From NCBI GenBank assembly GCA_014359885.1, contig JACIYN010000023.1:1-64000 (forward strand): a DNA stretch of 64,000 nucleotides, in the 5' to 3' direction. Both the position numbers and the translations under genes were made by a program. Below the pieces are notes generated by a model. It did no database searches and was not told the origin of the DNA. It saw only the letters and a program-made list of their open reading frames with translations. The stretch is from Desulfacinum sp. Its GTDB lineage: Bacteria > Desulfobacterota > Syntrophobacteria > Syntrophobacterales > DSM-9756. Shown here piece by piece: positions 35,695 to 44,545 of the stretch (position 1 is its first letter; every line of letters begins with the position of its first letter).

Positions 35695-36309
35695 ATGAAG
35701 GAAATCGCCCGAGATCGCTACGTCATGATCTACAATGCGGATCTGTGCATCGGCTGCGCCGCGTGCAGCGTCGAATGCCGCCGCTATTACGGCCTGGAGG
35801 AAAAGGGAAGTTTCCGGGTGCGCGTGGAAACGCACGAGACGGGCACCTTTCCCGACGTCACCTTGGAACACGTTAGGGTTTCCTGCGCCCACTGCGCCAA
35901 CGCCGAATGCATCAAGGAATGCCCCACGGGAGCCACCTTTCGCGCCGAAGACGGCTTTGTGCTCATCACCCAGGAACGATGCATCGGCTGCGGGGCCTGT
36001 GTGGACGCGTGTCCCTACGGCGCCCGTTACATGCGCCAGGTGGGCCAGATGCTCAAGGCCGACAAGTGCGCCTGGTGCTACGCCAGGGTCTACGAGGGGC
36101 AGCAGCCCGTGTGTGTGGAAAAGTGCATCACGGGGGCCCTCCTTTTCGGCCTGTCCTCGGATCCGACCGTCCAGGCGGCCCTGGAAGCGCCCGACGTGGA
36201 TGTCTACCACCCCGAATACAAGACCAAACCGCAGCTCTACCGCAAGCGCGTGCGGCCACGGCAAAAGGGTGTGAAGGTTCTGGCGGCGCAGCCCCAGCCA
36301 CCGGCCTGA
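35695..36309 (+). CDS. DmsB-like iron-sulfur electron-transfer subunit
   Basis: A 204-residue ferredoxin-type protein with four cysteine clusters: CIGCAACSVEC (18-28), CAHCANAECIKEC (63-75), CIGCGACVDAC (96-106) and CAWCYARVYEGQQPVCVEKC (123-142). The pattern is that of DmsB/PsrB/NrfC subunits, predicting four [4Fe-4S] clusters. It starts 4 bp after the chaperone gene. No NrfD-type membrane anchor follows, which is unusual for a PsrABC-like enzyme. Confidence 0.92.
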   Translation: MKEIARDRYVMIYNADLCIGCAACSVECRRYYGLEEKGSFRVRVETHETGTFPDVTLEHVRVSCAHCANAECIKECPTGATFRAEDGFVLITQERCIGCGACVDACPYGARYMRQVGQMLKADKCAWCYARVYEGQQPVCVEKCITGALLFGLSSDPTVQAALEAPDVDVYHPEYKTKPQLYRKRVRPRQKGVKVLAAQPQPPA

Positions 36310-36342
36310 TCCCGGGGCGGTTCTCTTTTATTTTCGCCCTCA

Positions 36343-36468
36343 TCCCGGGGAGCCCTTGACAACGGAGGATGAAACGCACCTTGGAAAGCAAGCTCCTGTA
36401 GGGGCGAATGATTATTCGCCCCTACAGGCCGCGCGCACGAACGAAACGAGGTCGCGTTTCATATAAAG
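36343..36468. repeat. Family C repeat, full copy
   Basis: A ~126-bp repeat: GGGGAGCCCTTGACAACGGA, a GATGAAACGCACCTTGGAAA block, a 34-bp palindrome core with arms CCTGTAGGGGCGAATGA (one mismatch at the centre), then CACGAACGAAACGAGGTCGC and GTTTCATATAAAG. Copies at 48811, 53149 and 57756 keep the same order. No gene is visible in the 36310-36661 gap. Confidence 0.85.
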
Positions 36469-36661
36469 TTCCTGGGCCCTTCCCCCGATCCTTCCCTCTC
36501 ACCCAATCCTGCAACCGGCGTGGATCCCGGAAACGATCCCTCCTCTTCCTTGCCACCCGCACGGAATTAAGGTGTAATTGGATGAAGACACCGGCCCGGG
36601 CGGCGGGCTCATTTCACGAACCTACGGAGCGAAAAGGGACAGTCATCGGTTGGGAGGCCAG

Positions 36662-37759
36662 ATGCAGATCGAGATCCGCGATGTGCGAAAGGACTACGGT
36701 CGGGTTCAGGCGGTGCGGGGAGTGAGCTTTTCCGTGGAGGAAGGGCAGCTGCTGGTCATCCTGGGCCCTTCCGGATGCGGCAAGACCACGCTGCTTCGAT
36801 TGATCGCCGGCCTGGAGCCGGTCACTTCCGGCACCATCCACATCGCCGGAACGGACGTGACCCATCTTCCCCCGGTCAAGCGCAACATCTCCATGGTCTT
36901 TCAATCCTACGCCCTCTTTCCCCATCTGAACGTCCGGGAAAACATCATCTTCGGCCTCAAGGTGCGCAAGGTGCCGCCGGACGAAATCGAGCGGCGCCTC
37001 AAGCGGGTGGTGGACCTGTTGGGCCTTTCCGGCCGGCTGGACAGCAAGCCGGGGGAGCTTTCGGGAGGCATGCAGCAACGGGTCGCCCTGGGAAGGGCCA
37101 TCATCGCCGAAAAGCCCGTGACCCTCATGGACGAACCGTTGTCCAACCTGGACGCCAAGCTTCGCAATTCCATGCGCCGCGAAATCTGTTCCCTGCAGCG
37201 CCGGCTGGGCATCACCATGATCTATGTGACCCACGACCAGGTGGAAGCCATGACCATGGCCGACCGGATCGTGCTCATGCGCGACGGCCGGATCGTCCAG
37301 GACGACTCTCCGGAAAACTTCTACGAACGCCCGGCCAACACCTTTGTGGCCCGGTTCATCGGCACGCCTCCCATGAACATCGTGCCCCTGTGCCCCACGG
37401 AGGGGGGTGCGGCCCTGGAACCCGGCGGCCGCCTGCTTTTTCCCGGGATGGATCCCGACGGCTACCTTCTGGGCATCCGCCCCGAGAACCTCCGCCTTGC
37501 CGAAACCGGCCAGCCGGCCGTGGTGACGGGCCGGGAATACCTGGGATCCGACACCTTTGTTTCCTGCGAGGTGCACGGGCGGGAGATCATCGTGCGCACC
37601 CGGGGCCGCCGGAACATCCGGGAAGGCACCGTGGTGCATCTCACGTGGGACCCGGCCGACGTGTGCCTCTTCGACGCCCGGACCCATGAACGTGTGGATT
37701 CCTTTGTTCCAGAAAGAAAGGAGGGATGGGAACGACCTGCAGGGAAGAGTGCTCGGTAG
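36662..37759 (+). CDS. ugpC: ABC transporter ATP-binding protein, UgpC/MalK type
   Basis: A 365-residue ATPase. Walker A is GPSGCGKTT (35-43), signature LSGGMQQR (133-140), Walker B LMDEP (155-159), H-loop THD near 190, and a C-terminal TOBE/OB regulatory domain from about 240. I chose ATG 36662 for the GGGAGG box. It leads the ugp-like set C, B, A, E. Such transporters import glycerol-3-phosphate or oligosaccharides, and the exact ligand is open. Confidence 0.93.
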   Translation: MQIEIRDVRKDYGRVQAVRGVSFSVEEGQLLVILGPSGCGKTTLLRLIAGLEPVTSGTIHIAGTDVTHLPPVKRNISMVFQSYALFPHLNVRENIIFGLKVRKVPPDEIERRLKRVVDLLGLSGRLDSKPGELSGGMQQRVALGRAIIAEKPVTLMDEPLSNLDAKLRNSMRREICSLQRRLGITMIYVTHDQVEAMTMADRIVLMRDGRIVQDDSPENFYERPANTFVARFIGTPPMNIVPLCPTEGGAALEPGGRLLFPGMDPDGYLLGIRPENLRLAETGQPAVVTGREYLGSDTFVSCEVHGREIIVRTRGRRNIREGTVVHLTWDPADVCLFDARTHERVDSFVPERKEGWERPAGKSAR

Positions 37760-37789
37760 CCGGAACACCCCAACAGCAAGGAGGCCCCC

Positions 37790-39079
37790 ATGCGGATTCC
37801 GAAGATGACGGTGATTTTACTGGCCATGGCGCTGGTGGCGCTGCCGGTGGGAACGGCGGTCGCGGCCAAGATCAACCTGACCATGTTCTATCCCATCGCC
37901 GTGGGCGGAAAGCCCTACCAGGTCATCAACGAGCTGATCCGGGATTTCGAAAGCAAGAACCCGGACATCTCCGTCAAAGCCGTCTACTACGGCAACTACG
38001 ACGACACCCGCACCAAGTGCCTGGCGGCCATCAAGGCGGGAGAGCCGGTCCAGCTCTCGGTTCTCTTCTCCATCGACATCTTCGATCTGGTCAACCAGGA
38101 CCTCATCCTGGCCTGGGACGACGTGGTCCAAACGGACGAAGAGCGCGCCTGGCTCAAGAGCTTCTATCCGGCCCTGATGGCCAACAGCATGTACGAAGGA
38201 AAGACCTACGGCATCCCCTTCCAGCGCTCCACCATCGTCATGTACTACAACAAGGAAGCCTTCCGGGAGGCGGGCCTGGATCCCGAAAAGCCCCCCGCCA
38301 CCTGGGATGAGCTGGTGGAGATGGGGAAGAAGCTAGTGAAAAAGGACGCCAACGGCCAGGTGGTCCGCTGGGGACTGAGCATCCCCTCCACCGGCTACCC
38401 CTACTGGATGTTCCAGTGTTTTGCCATCCAGAACGGGCTGGAACTGATGAACAAGGAGGGCACCGAGGTCTACTTCAACCGGCCCGAATCCGTGGAAGCT
38501 CTTCAGTTCTGGCACGACCTGGCCTACAGGCACGAAATCATGCCCAAGGGCACCACGGACTGGGGGACCCTGCGCCAGCGGTTCCTGGAAGGCAACACGG
38601 CCATGATGTGGCACACCACGGGGAATCTCACCCCGGTGAAGGAAAACGCCACGTTCGATTTCGGAGTGGCCATGCTGCCCGCCCACAAGCGCCGGGGGAG
38701 CCCCACGGGCGGCGGCAACTTCTACATCTTCAAGAACACCTCCCCGGAAGAGCGCGCCGCGGTGCTCAAGTTCGTCAAGTTCATGACCGAACCCATCAAC
38801 ACGGCCAAGTGGTCCATCGGAACGGGCTACATCGCCACGCGGCCGGAAGCCTACGAAACGGACCTGCTCAGGGAATACGTGAGCGCCTTCCCGGCGGCCA
38901 CGGTGGCCCGCGACCAGCTGGAATATGCCGTGGCGGAATTTTCCACCTATGAGACGGCGCGGGTGAAAAAATTCCTGGACGACGCCATCCAGTCGGTCCT
39001 CACGGGCGCCGCCACCCCCAAGGAAGCGCTGGACAAGGCCCAGGAAGGAGCCGACAGGATCCTCCGCCGGTACCGCTAA
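37790..39079 (+). CDS. ugpB: ABC transporter substrate-binding protein, UgpB type
   Basis: A 429-residue extracellular solute-binding protein (family 1). A signal peptide covers residues 1-25 (cleavage after AVAA-KIN region). Features include FESKNPDISVKAVYYGNYDD and GIPFQRSTIVMYYNKEAF (key part STIVMYYNK), typical of UgpB. It is the second gene of the transporter operon, with AAGGAGGCCCCC upstream of the ATG. Confidence 0.92.
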   Translation: MRIPKMTVILLAMALVALPVGTAVAAKINLTMFYPIAVGGKPYQVINELIRDFESKNPDISVKAVYYGNYDDTRTKCLAAIKAGEPVQLSVLFSIDIFDLVNQDLILAWDDVVQTDEERAWLKSFYPALMANSMYEGKTYGIPFQRSTIVMYYNKEAFREAGLDPEKPPATWDELVEMGKKLVKKDANGQVVRWGLSIPSTGYPYWMFQCFAIQNGLELMNKEGTEVYFNRPESVEALQFWHDLAYRHEIMPKGTTDWGTLRQRFLEGNTAMMWHTTGNLTPVKENATFDFGVAMLPAHKRRGSPTGGGNFYIFKNTSPEERAAVLKFVKFMTEPINTAKWSIGTGYIATRPEAYETDLLREYVSAFPAATVARDQLEYAVAEFSTYETARVKKFLDDAIQSVLTGAATPKEALDKAQEGADRILRRYR

Positions 39080-39146
39080 TGCCGACCCATGAACCCGAGG
39101 TCCGTCCGGGGGGTGCCCCTCCGGACGGGCCCTACGGAAAGAGACG

Positions 39147-40025
39147 ATGAATCCCAAGATCGCCCGACACGTCTATGGATGGCTTCTCTTTTCCCCGGCC
39201 GCCATCTTCTTCATCCTCTTCACCCACTATCCCATCGTGCGGTCCTGCTTCCTGAGCTTTTTCAGCAACCCCAGGGGATCGAAGCCTCCCCGGTTCGTGG
39301 GCCTGGCCAACTACGACTACCTGATCCACGATCCCATCTTCTGGCAGGCGCTCAAGAACAACCTCTTCTATGCCTTCGGCACCATTCCCATCACGGTGTC
39401 GCTGGCCATCGTCATGGCCGTGTGGGTAAACCGGCGCATGCCCGGCCGGGCCTTCGTGCGGGCAGCCTACTTCACTCCCACCATCCTTCCCATGATCGCC
39501 ATCGCCAACATCTGGCTCTTCTTCTACACACCGGGCGTGGGGCTGTTCGACAGCATCCTGAACGGCCTGGGGTATCCCGGGCGAAACTGGCTGGGAAACC
39601 CCGACACGGCCCTCCTGTGCCTGATGGTGATCGCCGTCTGGAAGGATGCGGGCTTCTTCATGATCTTCTACCTGGCGGCGCTGCAGGGCATCCCCCAGGA
39701 CGTGGTGGAGGCGGGCAAGATCGAGGGCGCCGGCCGGTGGTACTTCTTCCGGCGGGTCACCTTCCCGCTGCTCATGCCCACCACGGTCTTCGTGGTCTTC
39801 AACGCGCTCATCAACACCTTCCGCATCGTGGACCACATCTTCATCCTGACCAAAGGCGGGCCCGACAACGCCACCCAGCTCCTGCTCTACTATCTTTTCC
39901 AGACCGCCTTTGAATTCTGGGACACGGCCTATGCGGCCACGCTCACGGTGGTCATCATGGCGATCCTGATGACCCTGGCCCTCACCCAGTTCAAGGTGCT
40001 GGAGCGCCGGACCCATTACCAATAG
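39147..40025 (+). CDS. ugpA: ABC transporter permease, UgpA type
   Basis: A 292-residue permease with six membrane helices and the cytoplasmic EAA loop EAGKIEGAGRWYFFRRVTFPLL (residues about 190-212; key part EAGKIEGAG). It belongs to the binding-protein-dependent transport family. It pairs with the next gene. Confidence 0.94.
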   Translation: MNPKIARHVYGWLLFSPAAIFFILFTHYPIVRSCFLSFFSNPRGSKPPRFVGLANYDYLIHDPIFWQALKNNLFYAFGTIPITVSLAIVMAVWVNRRMPGRAFVRAAYFTPTILPMIAIANIWLFFYTPGVGLFDSILNGLGYPGRNWLGNPDTALLCLMVIAVWKDAGFFMIFYLAALQGIPQDVVEAGKIEGAGRWYFFRRVTFPLLMPTTVFVVFNALINTFRIVDHIFILTKGGPDNATQLLLYYLFQTAFEFWDTAYAATLTVVIMAILMTLALTQFKVLERRTHYQ

Positions 40026-40102
40026 GCGCAAGGGGGCTCGCAGACACGCGGGAGGAAGAAAATGGAACCATCGCAGAGCCGAGGGAGGGAATCGAGGAAA
40101 CC

Positions 40103-40918
40103 ATGACGTCTTCCGGATTCTGGTTGAGACTGGAAACGGTGGCGGCCTGGATGCTGGGGATCCTCTGGGCCATGCCGCTTCTCTACGCCGTCTGGGCGGC
40201 TTTTCATCCCCCGGCCTATGCGGTCAAATTCGATCTCACCGCCCCCCTCACCCTGGCCAACTTCCTGGAAGCCTGGCACACGGCCCCGTTCGCCCGCTAT
40301 TTCATCAACACCATCCTCTACACCACCATGACCACGGCCCTTCAGTTCGTTCTCTGCACCCTGGCCGCCTATTCCTTCGCCTGCTACGACTGGAAGGGCA
40401 AGGACCTGGTCTTCAGCCTGATCCTGGTGCAGCTCATGGTCATGCCCGACCAGCTCCTGGTGGTCAACTACCAGACCATGTCGGCCCTGCAGCTGGTGGA
40501 CACCATCCCGGCCATCTCCCTGCCCTACATCGCCTCGGCGTTCGGGGTCTTTCTGCTCCGGCAGAACTTCAAGCAGGTGCCCCTGGCCTTGGCGGAAGCG
40601 GCCCGCATCGAGGGGGCCGGCCCCCTGCGGATCCTGCTCAAGATCTACGTGCCGCTTTCCAAGTCCGTCTACCTGGCCTACGGGCTGGTCTCCATCAGCT
40701 GGCACTGGAACAACTTCCTGTGGCCCCTGGTGATCACCAATTCCGCCAACACGCGCCCCCTCACGGTGGGTCTCGCCATCTTCGGGTCACCGGAAAACGG
40801 AGTGGACTTCGCCATCGTTTCGGCGGGCACCCTCATGTCCGTGGCGCCTTTGCTCATCGCCTTCCTGCTGTTCCAGCGCCAGTTCGTGCAGAGCTTCATG
40901 CGCGCGGGCATCAAGTAG
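40103..40918 (+). CDS. ugpE: ABC transporter permease, UgpE type
   Basis: A 271-residue six-helix permease with EAA loop EAARIEGAGPLRILLKIYVPL (key part EAARIEGAGP). It partners UgpA. The start at ATG 40103 follows a weak GGGAATCGAGGAAACC. Confidence 0.93.
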   Translation: MTSSGFWLRLETVAAWMLGILWAMPLLYAVWAAFHPPAYAVKFDLTAPLTLANFLEAWHTAPFARYFINTILYTTMTTALQFVLCTLAAYSFACYDWKGKDLVFSLILVQLMVMPDQLLVVNYQTMSALQLVDTIPAISLPYIASAFGVFLLRQNFKQVPLALAEAARIEGAGPLRILLKIYVPLSKSVYLAYGLVSISWHWNNFLWPLVITNSANTRPLTVGLAIFGSPENGVDFAIVSAGTLMSVAPLLIAFLLFQRQFVQSFMRAGIK

Positions 40919-40936
40919 GGATAAAGGGCAACCTCC

Positions 40937-42190
40937 ATGACGCAAACGAAAGAAAACCCTCATAAATGGCTGTTCAAGGCAAGGTTTCGTCGAAACGCCT
41001 TCGGCTGGCGCCCCCAGCCAGCCATCGGACGGATCAGGGAAGCGGTTTCGGAAATCAAGCGGGTTGCCCGCACGGACAAAGTGCTGGCGGCGGAAGGCGC
41101 CGTCAGCTTCCTGGAAAGGCTTTCGCCGGCGCTGGCGCAGGTGGACAGTTCTTCGGGGGCCATCGGAAACGCCGTCTTCAAGGCCATTGAGCAACTGGTT
41201 CCGATCATCGCCGCGGCCCCCGCCGATCCCAGGACCCGCGAAGGCTGGCTGGAACGGCTCTTCCAGGCCCACGGGGAAGACCGAATGCCGTACATTGAGG
41301 AACTTGCGGAGTACTGGGGGGAACTCTGCGCCGACCCTCGGTTGGCCTCCACCTGGGCCGACCGGCTCCTGGAGATGACCCGGCGGGTTCTCCATCCCGC
41401 CGAACCCGGGTTCCACTTCTTCCACGGCACCAGCGCCTGCCTCAGCGCCCTTTATGCCGCAGGCCGGCAGGACGAGCTGATCGAACTGCTCGAAGGCGTA
41501 AACTTCTGGCCCTATGCACGATGGGCCGTGAAAGCGCTGGCCGCCCAGGGTCGAAAGGCCGAAGCCGTCCGACGGGCCGAGATGTGCCGGGGCACGGGTG
41601 CCGGCGATGTGGCGATCGATCGGGCCTGCGAGGAGATCCTGCTCTCGTCCGGCATGCTTGAGGAGGCCTATCGCCGCTACGGGCTCGTGGCCAACCGCAG
41701 AGGAACCTACCTGGCGTGGTTTCGCGCTGTGTTGCAAAAGTACCCGCACAAGAGCCCGACCGAAGTCCTCGGCGATTTGGTGGCTTTGACTCCTGGCCAC
41801 GAAGGCAAGTGGTTTGCCGCCGCCAAGGATGCGGGCCTTTTCCAGGAGGCCGCTGTTTTGGCCAACCGCTCCCCGTGCTCCCCCCAGACCCTCGCCCGGG
41901 CAGCCCGAGACTTCGCTGACACCAACCCGGGCTTTGCGGTTCAGGCGGGCATGGCCGCATTGCGCTGGATGGTGGAAGGATTCGGTTATGACATCACATC
42001 TCTGGAAGTCTTGGACGCCTATTTCCATACCATGAAGGCCGCTCGGAACCTGGGCGAAGAAAAACCGGTTCAGGATCACATCCGCAACCTGGTGGCCAAG
42101 GAAACCTTGAAAGATCGGTTCGTAACCCGGGTACTTGCACCCCACCTCGGGATTTCACCTGGATCCGATCCACACAAGATTTTTTCCTGA
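40937..42190 (+). CDS. Conserved protein of unknown function, alpha-helical repeat type
   Basis: A 417-residue soluble protein, helical throughout, with Leu/Ala-rich repeat-like segments (for example AAEGAVSFLERLSPALAQV, and EACEEILLSSGMLEEAYRRY). It resembles TPR or HEAT-like solenoids. I recall similar proteins as widespread conserved hypotheticals starting with the same KENPHKWLFKARFRRNAFGW region, but no function is known to me. It starts 18 bp after ugpE, with little ribosome-site strength, so it may be co-transcribed. The 42191-42387 tail has no gene. Confidence 0.7.
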   Translation: MTQTKENPHKWLFKARFRRNAFGWRPQPAIGRIREAVSEIKRVARTDKVLAAEGAVSFLERLSPALAQVDSSSGAIGNAVFKAIEQLVPIIAAAPADPRTREGWLERLFQAHGEDRMPYIEELAEYWGELCADPRLASTWADRLLEMTRRVLHPAEPGFHFFHGTSACLSALYAAGRQDELIELLEGVNFWPYARWAVKALAAQGRKAEAVRRAEMCRGTGAGDVAIDRACEEILLSSGMLEEAYRRYGLVANRRGTYLAWFRAVLQKYPHKSPTEVLGDLVALTPGHEGKWFAAAKDAGLFQEAAVLANRSPCSPQTLARAARDFADTNPGFAVQAGMAALRWMVEGFGYDITSLEVLDAYFHTMKAARNLGEEKPVQDHIRNLVAKETLKDRFVTRVLAPHLGISPGSDPHKIFS

Positions 42191-42387
42191 TGGGGGAACA
42201 AGGGCGCGGTATGAACCCTGATCTGATGTGCGCACTCCGCCGAGAATGGAGGGCCTCAAGGTAGAATGAATGGAGCAAAGAAGGGGTTGGGCCCGATGGG
42301 CCAACCCTTTCCGCCTGACGTCCGGCAGCTTTTTAACCCGATCAAGGATCGGTGTTGAAAAGGGACGGGGCTGAGATCCCCGACCTG

Positions 42388-42604
42388 GGAGCCTGTCTGA
42401 GAACGCCGCGGGCGACCTCTTTTCTCGTAGCGCAGCCCTTTAAGGCTGCGGAGGAACCCGCGGCCGTCGGATAAGCCATCGCGTATTTCCCGTCGCTTCA
42501 TGGAGTTACGATGACCCTTTCCGCGGGGCTAAAGCCCCGCGGCTACGAGGAGCACCAAAATTCCTGGGCCTTGTAAGTCGGAGAGCCATTGTCAGACAGG
42601 CTCC
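42388..42604. mobile_element. Family B MITE-like element, best full copy
   Basis: A 217-bp element with perfect 13-bp inverted ends GGAGCCTGTCTGA (42388-42400) and TCAGACAGGCTCC (42592-42604). Inside are GCAGCCCTTTAAGGCTGC and CCGCGGGGCTAAAGCCCCGC, and it matches the reversed copy at 12132-12346 along its length. It abuts the transposase remnant. Confidence 0.85.
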
Positions 42605-42612
42605 TAGTGGTT

Positions 42613-42848
42613 TCAATTAATCTTCTCAAGAATCTGCACCACTCCGCCCATAGGAGCGTGCCGGTGTGACTTCCGGCCAAGCCGCTTGTCAACGAGCTCT
42701 CAGCTCCGCTCAAAGCGATCAATGTAGTGACGAGACGAAAGGTTCGTGTGCTTATCCCCAGCAAAAGGGCCGCTTCATCCTCGGTCAACTGCTTACTCTG
42801 CCAATTGCCATAAATCTCCTCCAATAGCATCTGGCGAATCTGCGGCAA
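42613..42848 (-). pseudogene. Transposase fragment, ISNCY-like, frameshifted
   Basis: The first ~35 codons give PQIRQMLLEEIYGNWQSKQL and EDEAALLLGISTRTFR, the HTH start of an ISNCY-type transposase. The frame then shifts by one base, and the next part (RYIDRFERS, DKRLGRKSHRHAPMGGVVQI) lies in another frame and hits a stop. Only the N-terminal third survives. It marks an old insertion near tRNA-Thr. Confidence 0.75.
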
Positions 42849-42958
42849 TAGCTCTGTCCGTCTAACCGGCGCCCTCCTTCAACCACCAATGAGAACCGCA
42901 CAGTTTATGTGCTACAAGAGCGGACATTCTATGCGCTCATAATCGGTTAGAAAAATAC

Positions 42959-42986
42959 TTGACAGTCCATGAACATTCGCTAACCT
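42959..42986 (+). promoter_or_regulatory. Possible promoter ahead of NYN-gene leader
   Basis: TTGACA (42959-42964), 16 bases, then TAACCT (42981-42986), a weak -10. A short transcript from here would end at the terminator hairpin at 43043-43070. Confidence 0.45.
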
Positions 42987-43042
42987 TAAAGTAAAGTCTG
43001 AAGTGGCTGTCATCCCCGGCTGGGCCGTTCGCTCACCGGGCC

Positions 43043-43070
43043 CCCAGGGTTCACGGACCCTGGGTTTTTT
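43043..43070 (+). terminator. Rho-independent terminator in the NYN-gene leader
   Basis: CCCAGGGT (43043-43050), six-base loop, ACCCTGGG (43057-43064), followed by TTTTTT. It lies 20 bp before the start of the NYN gene, so it would either end a short upstream RNA or attenuate the gene. Confidence 0.85.
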
Positions 43071-43089
43071 ATTCCCACAAAGGATTCCC

Positions 43090-43739
43090 ATGAATCGTGT
43101 CGTCTTCCTGGTCGATGGATTCAATGTGTACCACTCCCTGGAGGAGATTCTAAGGCACCAAGCGGGACACTCCCACAAAGGTTCCATCAAGTGGCTCGAC
43201 CTTAAGTCACTCGCCCAATCCTACTTGTCGGCAATCAGCAAGGACGCGTCGCTTGATAAGGTCTATTATTTCTCGGCACTAGCAAAACACTTGGAAGCGT
43301 TCAAACCCGACGTGACCGCTAGACATCGGCTCTATGTCAAGTGTCTCAAAGACAGCGGGGTGGAAGTAGAGCTCAACCGATTCAAGCGCAAGACTATCCT
43401 GTGCCCATACTGCAAAAAGGCCTTTAGCCGCCATGAAGAGAAAGAGAGCGACGTCTCCATCGCCGTCAAAATGATGGAATTGTGCTTCTTGGATCTGTGT
43501 GACACGATGGTTCTGGTCACGGGCGACACAGACTTGCACCAGCCATAAGATCGGTCCAACAACTTTTCCCCAATAAATCCATTTTGTGTGCTTTCCCATA
43601 CAATCGCCACAACAATGAACTGGCACAGATTGTCAGCCGACATTTCAAGGTAAGCCACAAGAAGGTATTCAAGCACCAATTCCCTGATCCTTACGTGTGC
43701 CGTAATGGAGAAATAGTACCTAAGCCGGTCGGGTGGTAA
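43090..43739 (+). pseudogene. NYN-domain (LabA/YacP-like) RNase, frameshifted
   Basis: The start ATG 43090 (AAAGGA upstream) leads into a clear NYN/PIN-like domain: VVFLVDGFNVYHSLEE with the first acidic residue, an atypical CPYCKKAF zinc pair, and VLVTGDTDL. The frame then stops at TAA 43546. The homologous continuation APAIRSVQQLFPNKSILCAF lies one base out of frame at the DTDL/AP junction and runs to TAA 43737-43739. One lost base explains both halves. The product would be about 216 residues if repaired. A sequencing error is possible. Base composition is below the window average, suggesting transfer. Confidence 0.8.
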
Positions 43740-44030
43740 AATCCACCGCGCCGCATGGATAGCGTGAGATGCTCGCCATCAGCGCCTTGAGCTCACGCAC
43801 CTTGAGGTTCGCCTCTTCCCAGATGCCCCATTACTGGACTTTCAGAGGACGCCAAGGGATCTCCACGCGGAGACGTTGGCGGACCCCACAGCCGAGTGAC
43901 CCTAAACCCCGGGAGCGGGAAAGCACATCTGCATTACCATTGGCGGGATACCAGAAGCAGTAGGTTTTGGATGAATCGGCGGCCCCTACGATCAACCCCC
44001 GTTTGGCATCCCCGTGATATCTCCGCAACA
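43740..44030. other. Intergenic, nothing recognised
   Basis: About 290 bp of mixed composition between the NYN remnant and the tRNA-Thr unit. A short minus-strand frame (43831-44031) has no recognisable domain and may be a decayed gene. Confidence 0.5.
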
Positions 44031-44060
44031 AAAAAAGGGTCAGGCCGTACGGCCTGACCC
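44031..44060 (-). terminator. Terminator of tRNA-Thr
   Basis: Perfect 24-bp palindrome (44037-44060, arms GGGTCAGGCCGT and complement) followed on the minus strand by a run of seven T before 44031. It ends the tRNA-Thr transcript. Confidence 0.92.
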
Positions 44061-44070
44061 CTTTCGATTC

Positions 44071-44145
44071 TGGAGCCGGCGATGGGATTCGAACCCGCGA
44101 CCTGCTGATTACGAATCAGCTGCTCTACCCCTGAGCTACGCCGGC
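44071..44145 (-). tRNA. tRNA-Thr (anticodon CGT)
   Basis: A 75-base cloverleaf. Acceptor stem GCCGGCG pairs with CGCCGGC, then U discriminator and encoded CCA. The D-stem is GCTC, the anticodon stem CTGAT with loop TCGTA, and the T-loop TTCGAAT. CGT reads ACG threonine codons. Confidence 0.95.
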
Positions 44146-44161
44146 CCGGCGGACGTGGGCG

Positions 44162-44191
44162 CTTATATCATGTGGATTTTCAGCGAGTCAA
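44162..44191 (-). promoter_or_regulatory. Promoter of tRNA-Thr
   Basis: On the minus strand, TTGACT (44191-44186), 18-base spacer, TATAAG (44167-44162), ending about 17 bases before the mature 5' end. With the hairpin at 44031-44060 it makes a complete single-gene transcription unit. Confidence 0.8.
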
Positions 44192-44451
44192 CCCGTTTGT
44201 GATCCGCCCGTAAGGGGCGTCTTGGGAGGAAACCCGGTCGCGGGCGACACCTTCCCCGGGGCGGCGTTTGGGGACGGATCCCACGCCTTTCGGGCAATCC
44301 CCCCCGGCCCCCCTTTGGAAAAGGGGGGAGAAGCCCATCCCAAGGATGCAAGCCCTTCCCAAGAGGAATTGGGAAGAAGGGCAGGACTCTTGCCCGTTGC
44401 GGACGGAAACCCGTTTTCGGCAACGACCCGACCAGGACGACTTCCGGGCCA
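44192..44451. other. Intergenic region
   Basis: No gene. A small inverted repeat (CCCCCCTTT-GG-AAAAGGGGGG, 44309-44331) is the only structure seen between the tRNA promoter and the heptamer array. Confidence 0.5.
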
Positions 44452-44545
44452 CCCACCACCCATCACTCGTCACCCATTACTCGTCACCCATCACCCGTCA
44501 CTCCAGACGGATCACGGATTACGGATCACGGTTCACGGCCTACGG
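44452..44545. repeat. Degenerate heptanucleotide array
   Basis: About twelve imperfect 7-bp units of the CATCACT/CGTCACC and ATCACGG types, ending at the 3' end of ridA. It is the same family as 30512-30636, with the same placement at the end of a minus-strand gene. Confidence 0.75.

Noticed and set aside
43090..43739. Second selenoprotein candidate at the NYN gene
   Set aside because: The frame ends at TAA and the homologous continuation is in another frame, so this is a frameshift.
43831..44031. Small minus-strand frame near tRNA-Thr
   Set aside because: No ribosome site, no domain and mixed composition. It may be a decayed gene, but I cannot support it.
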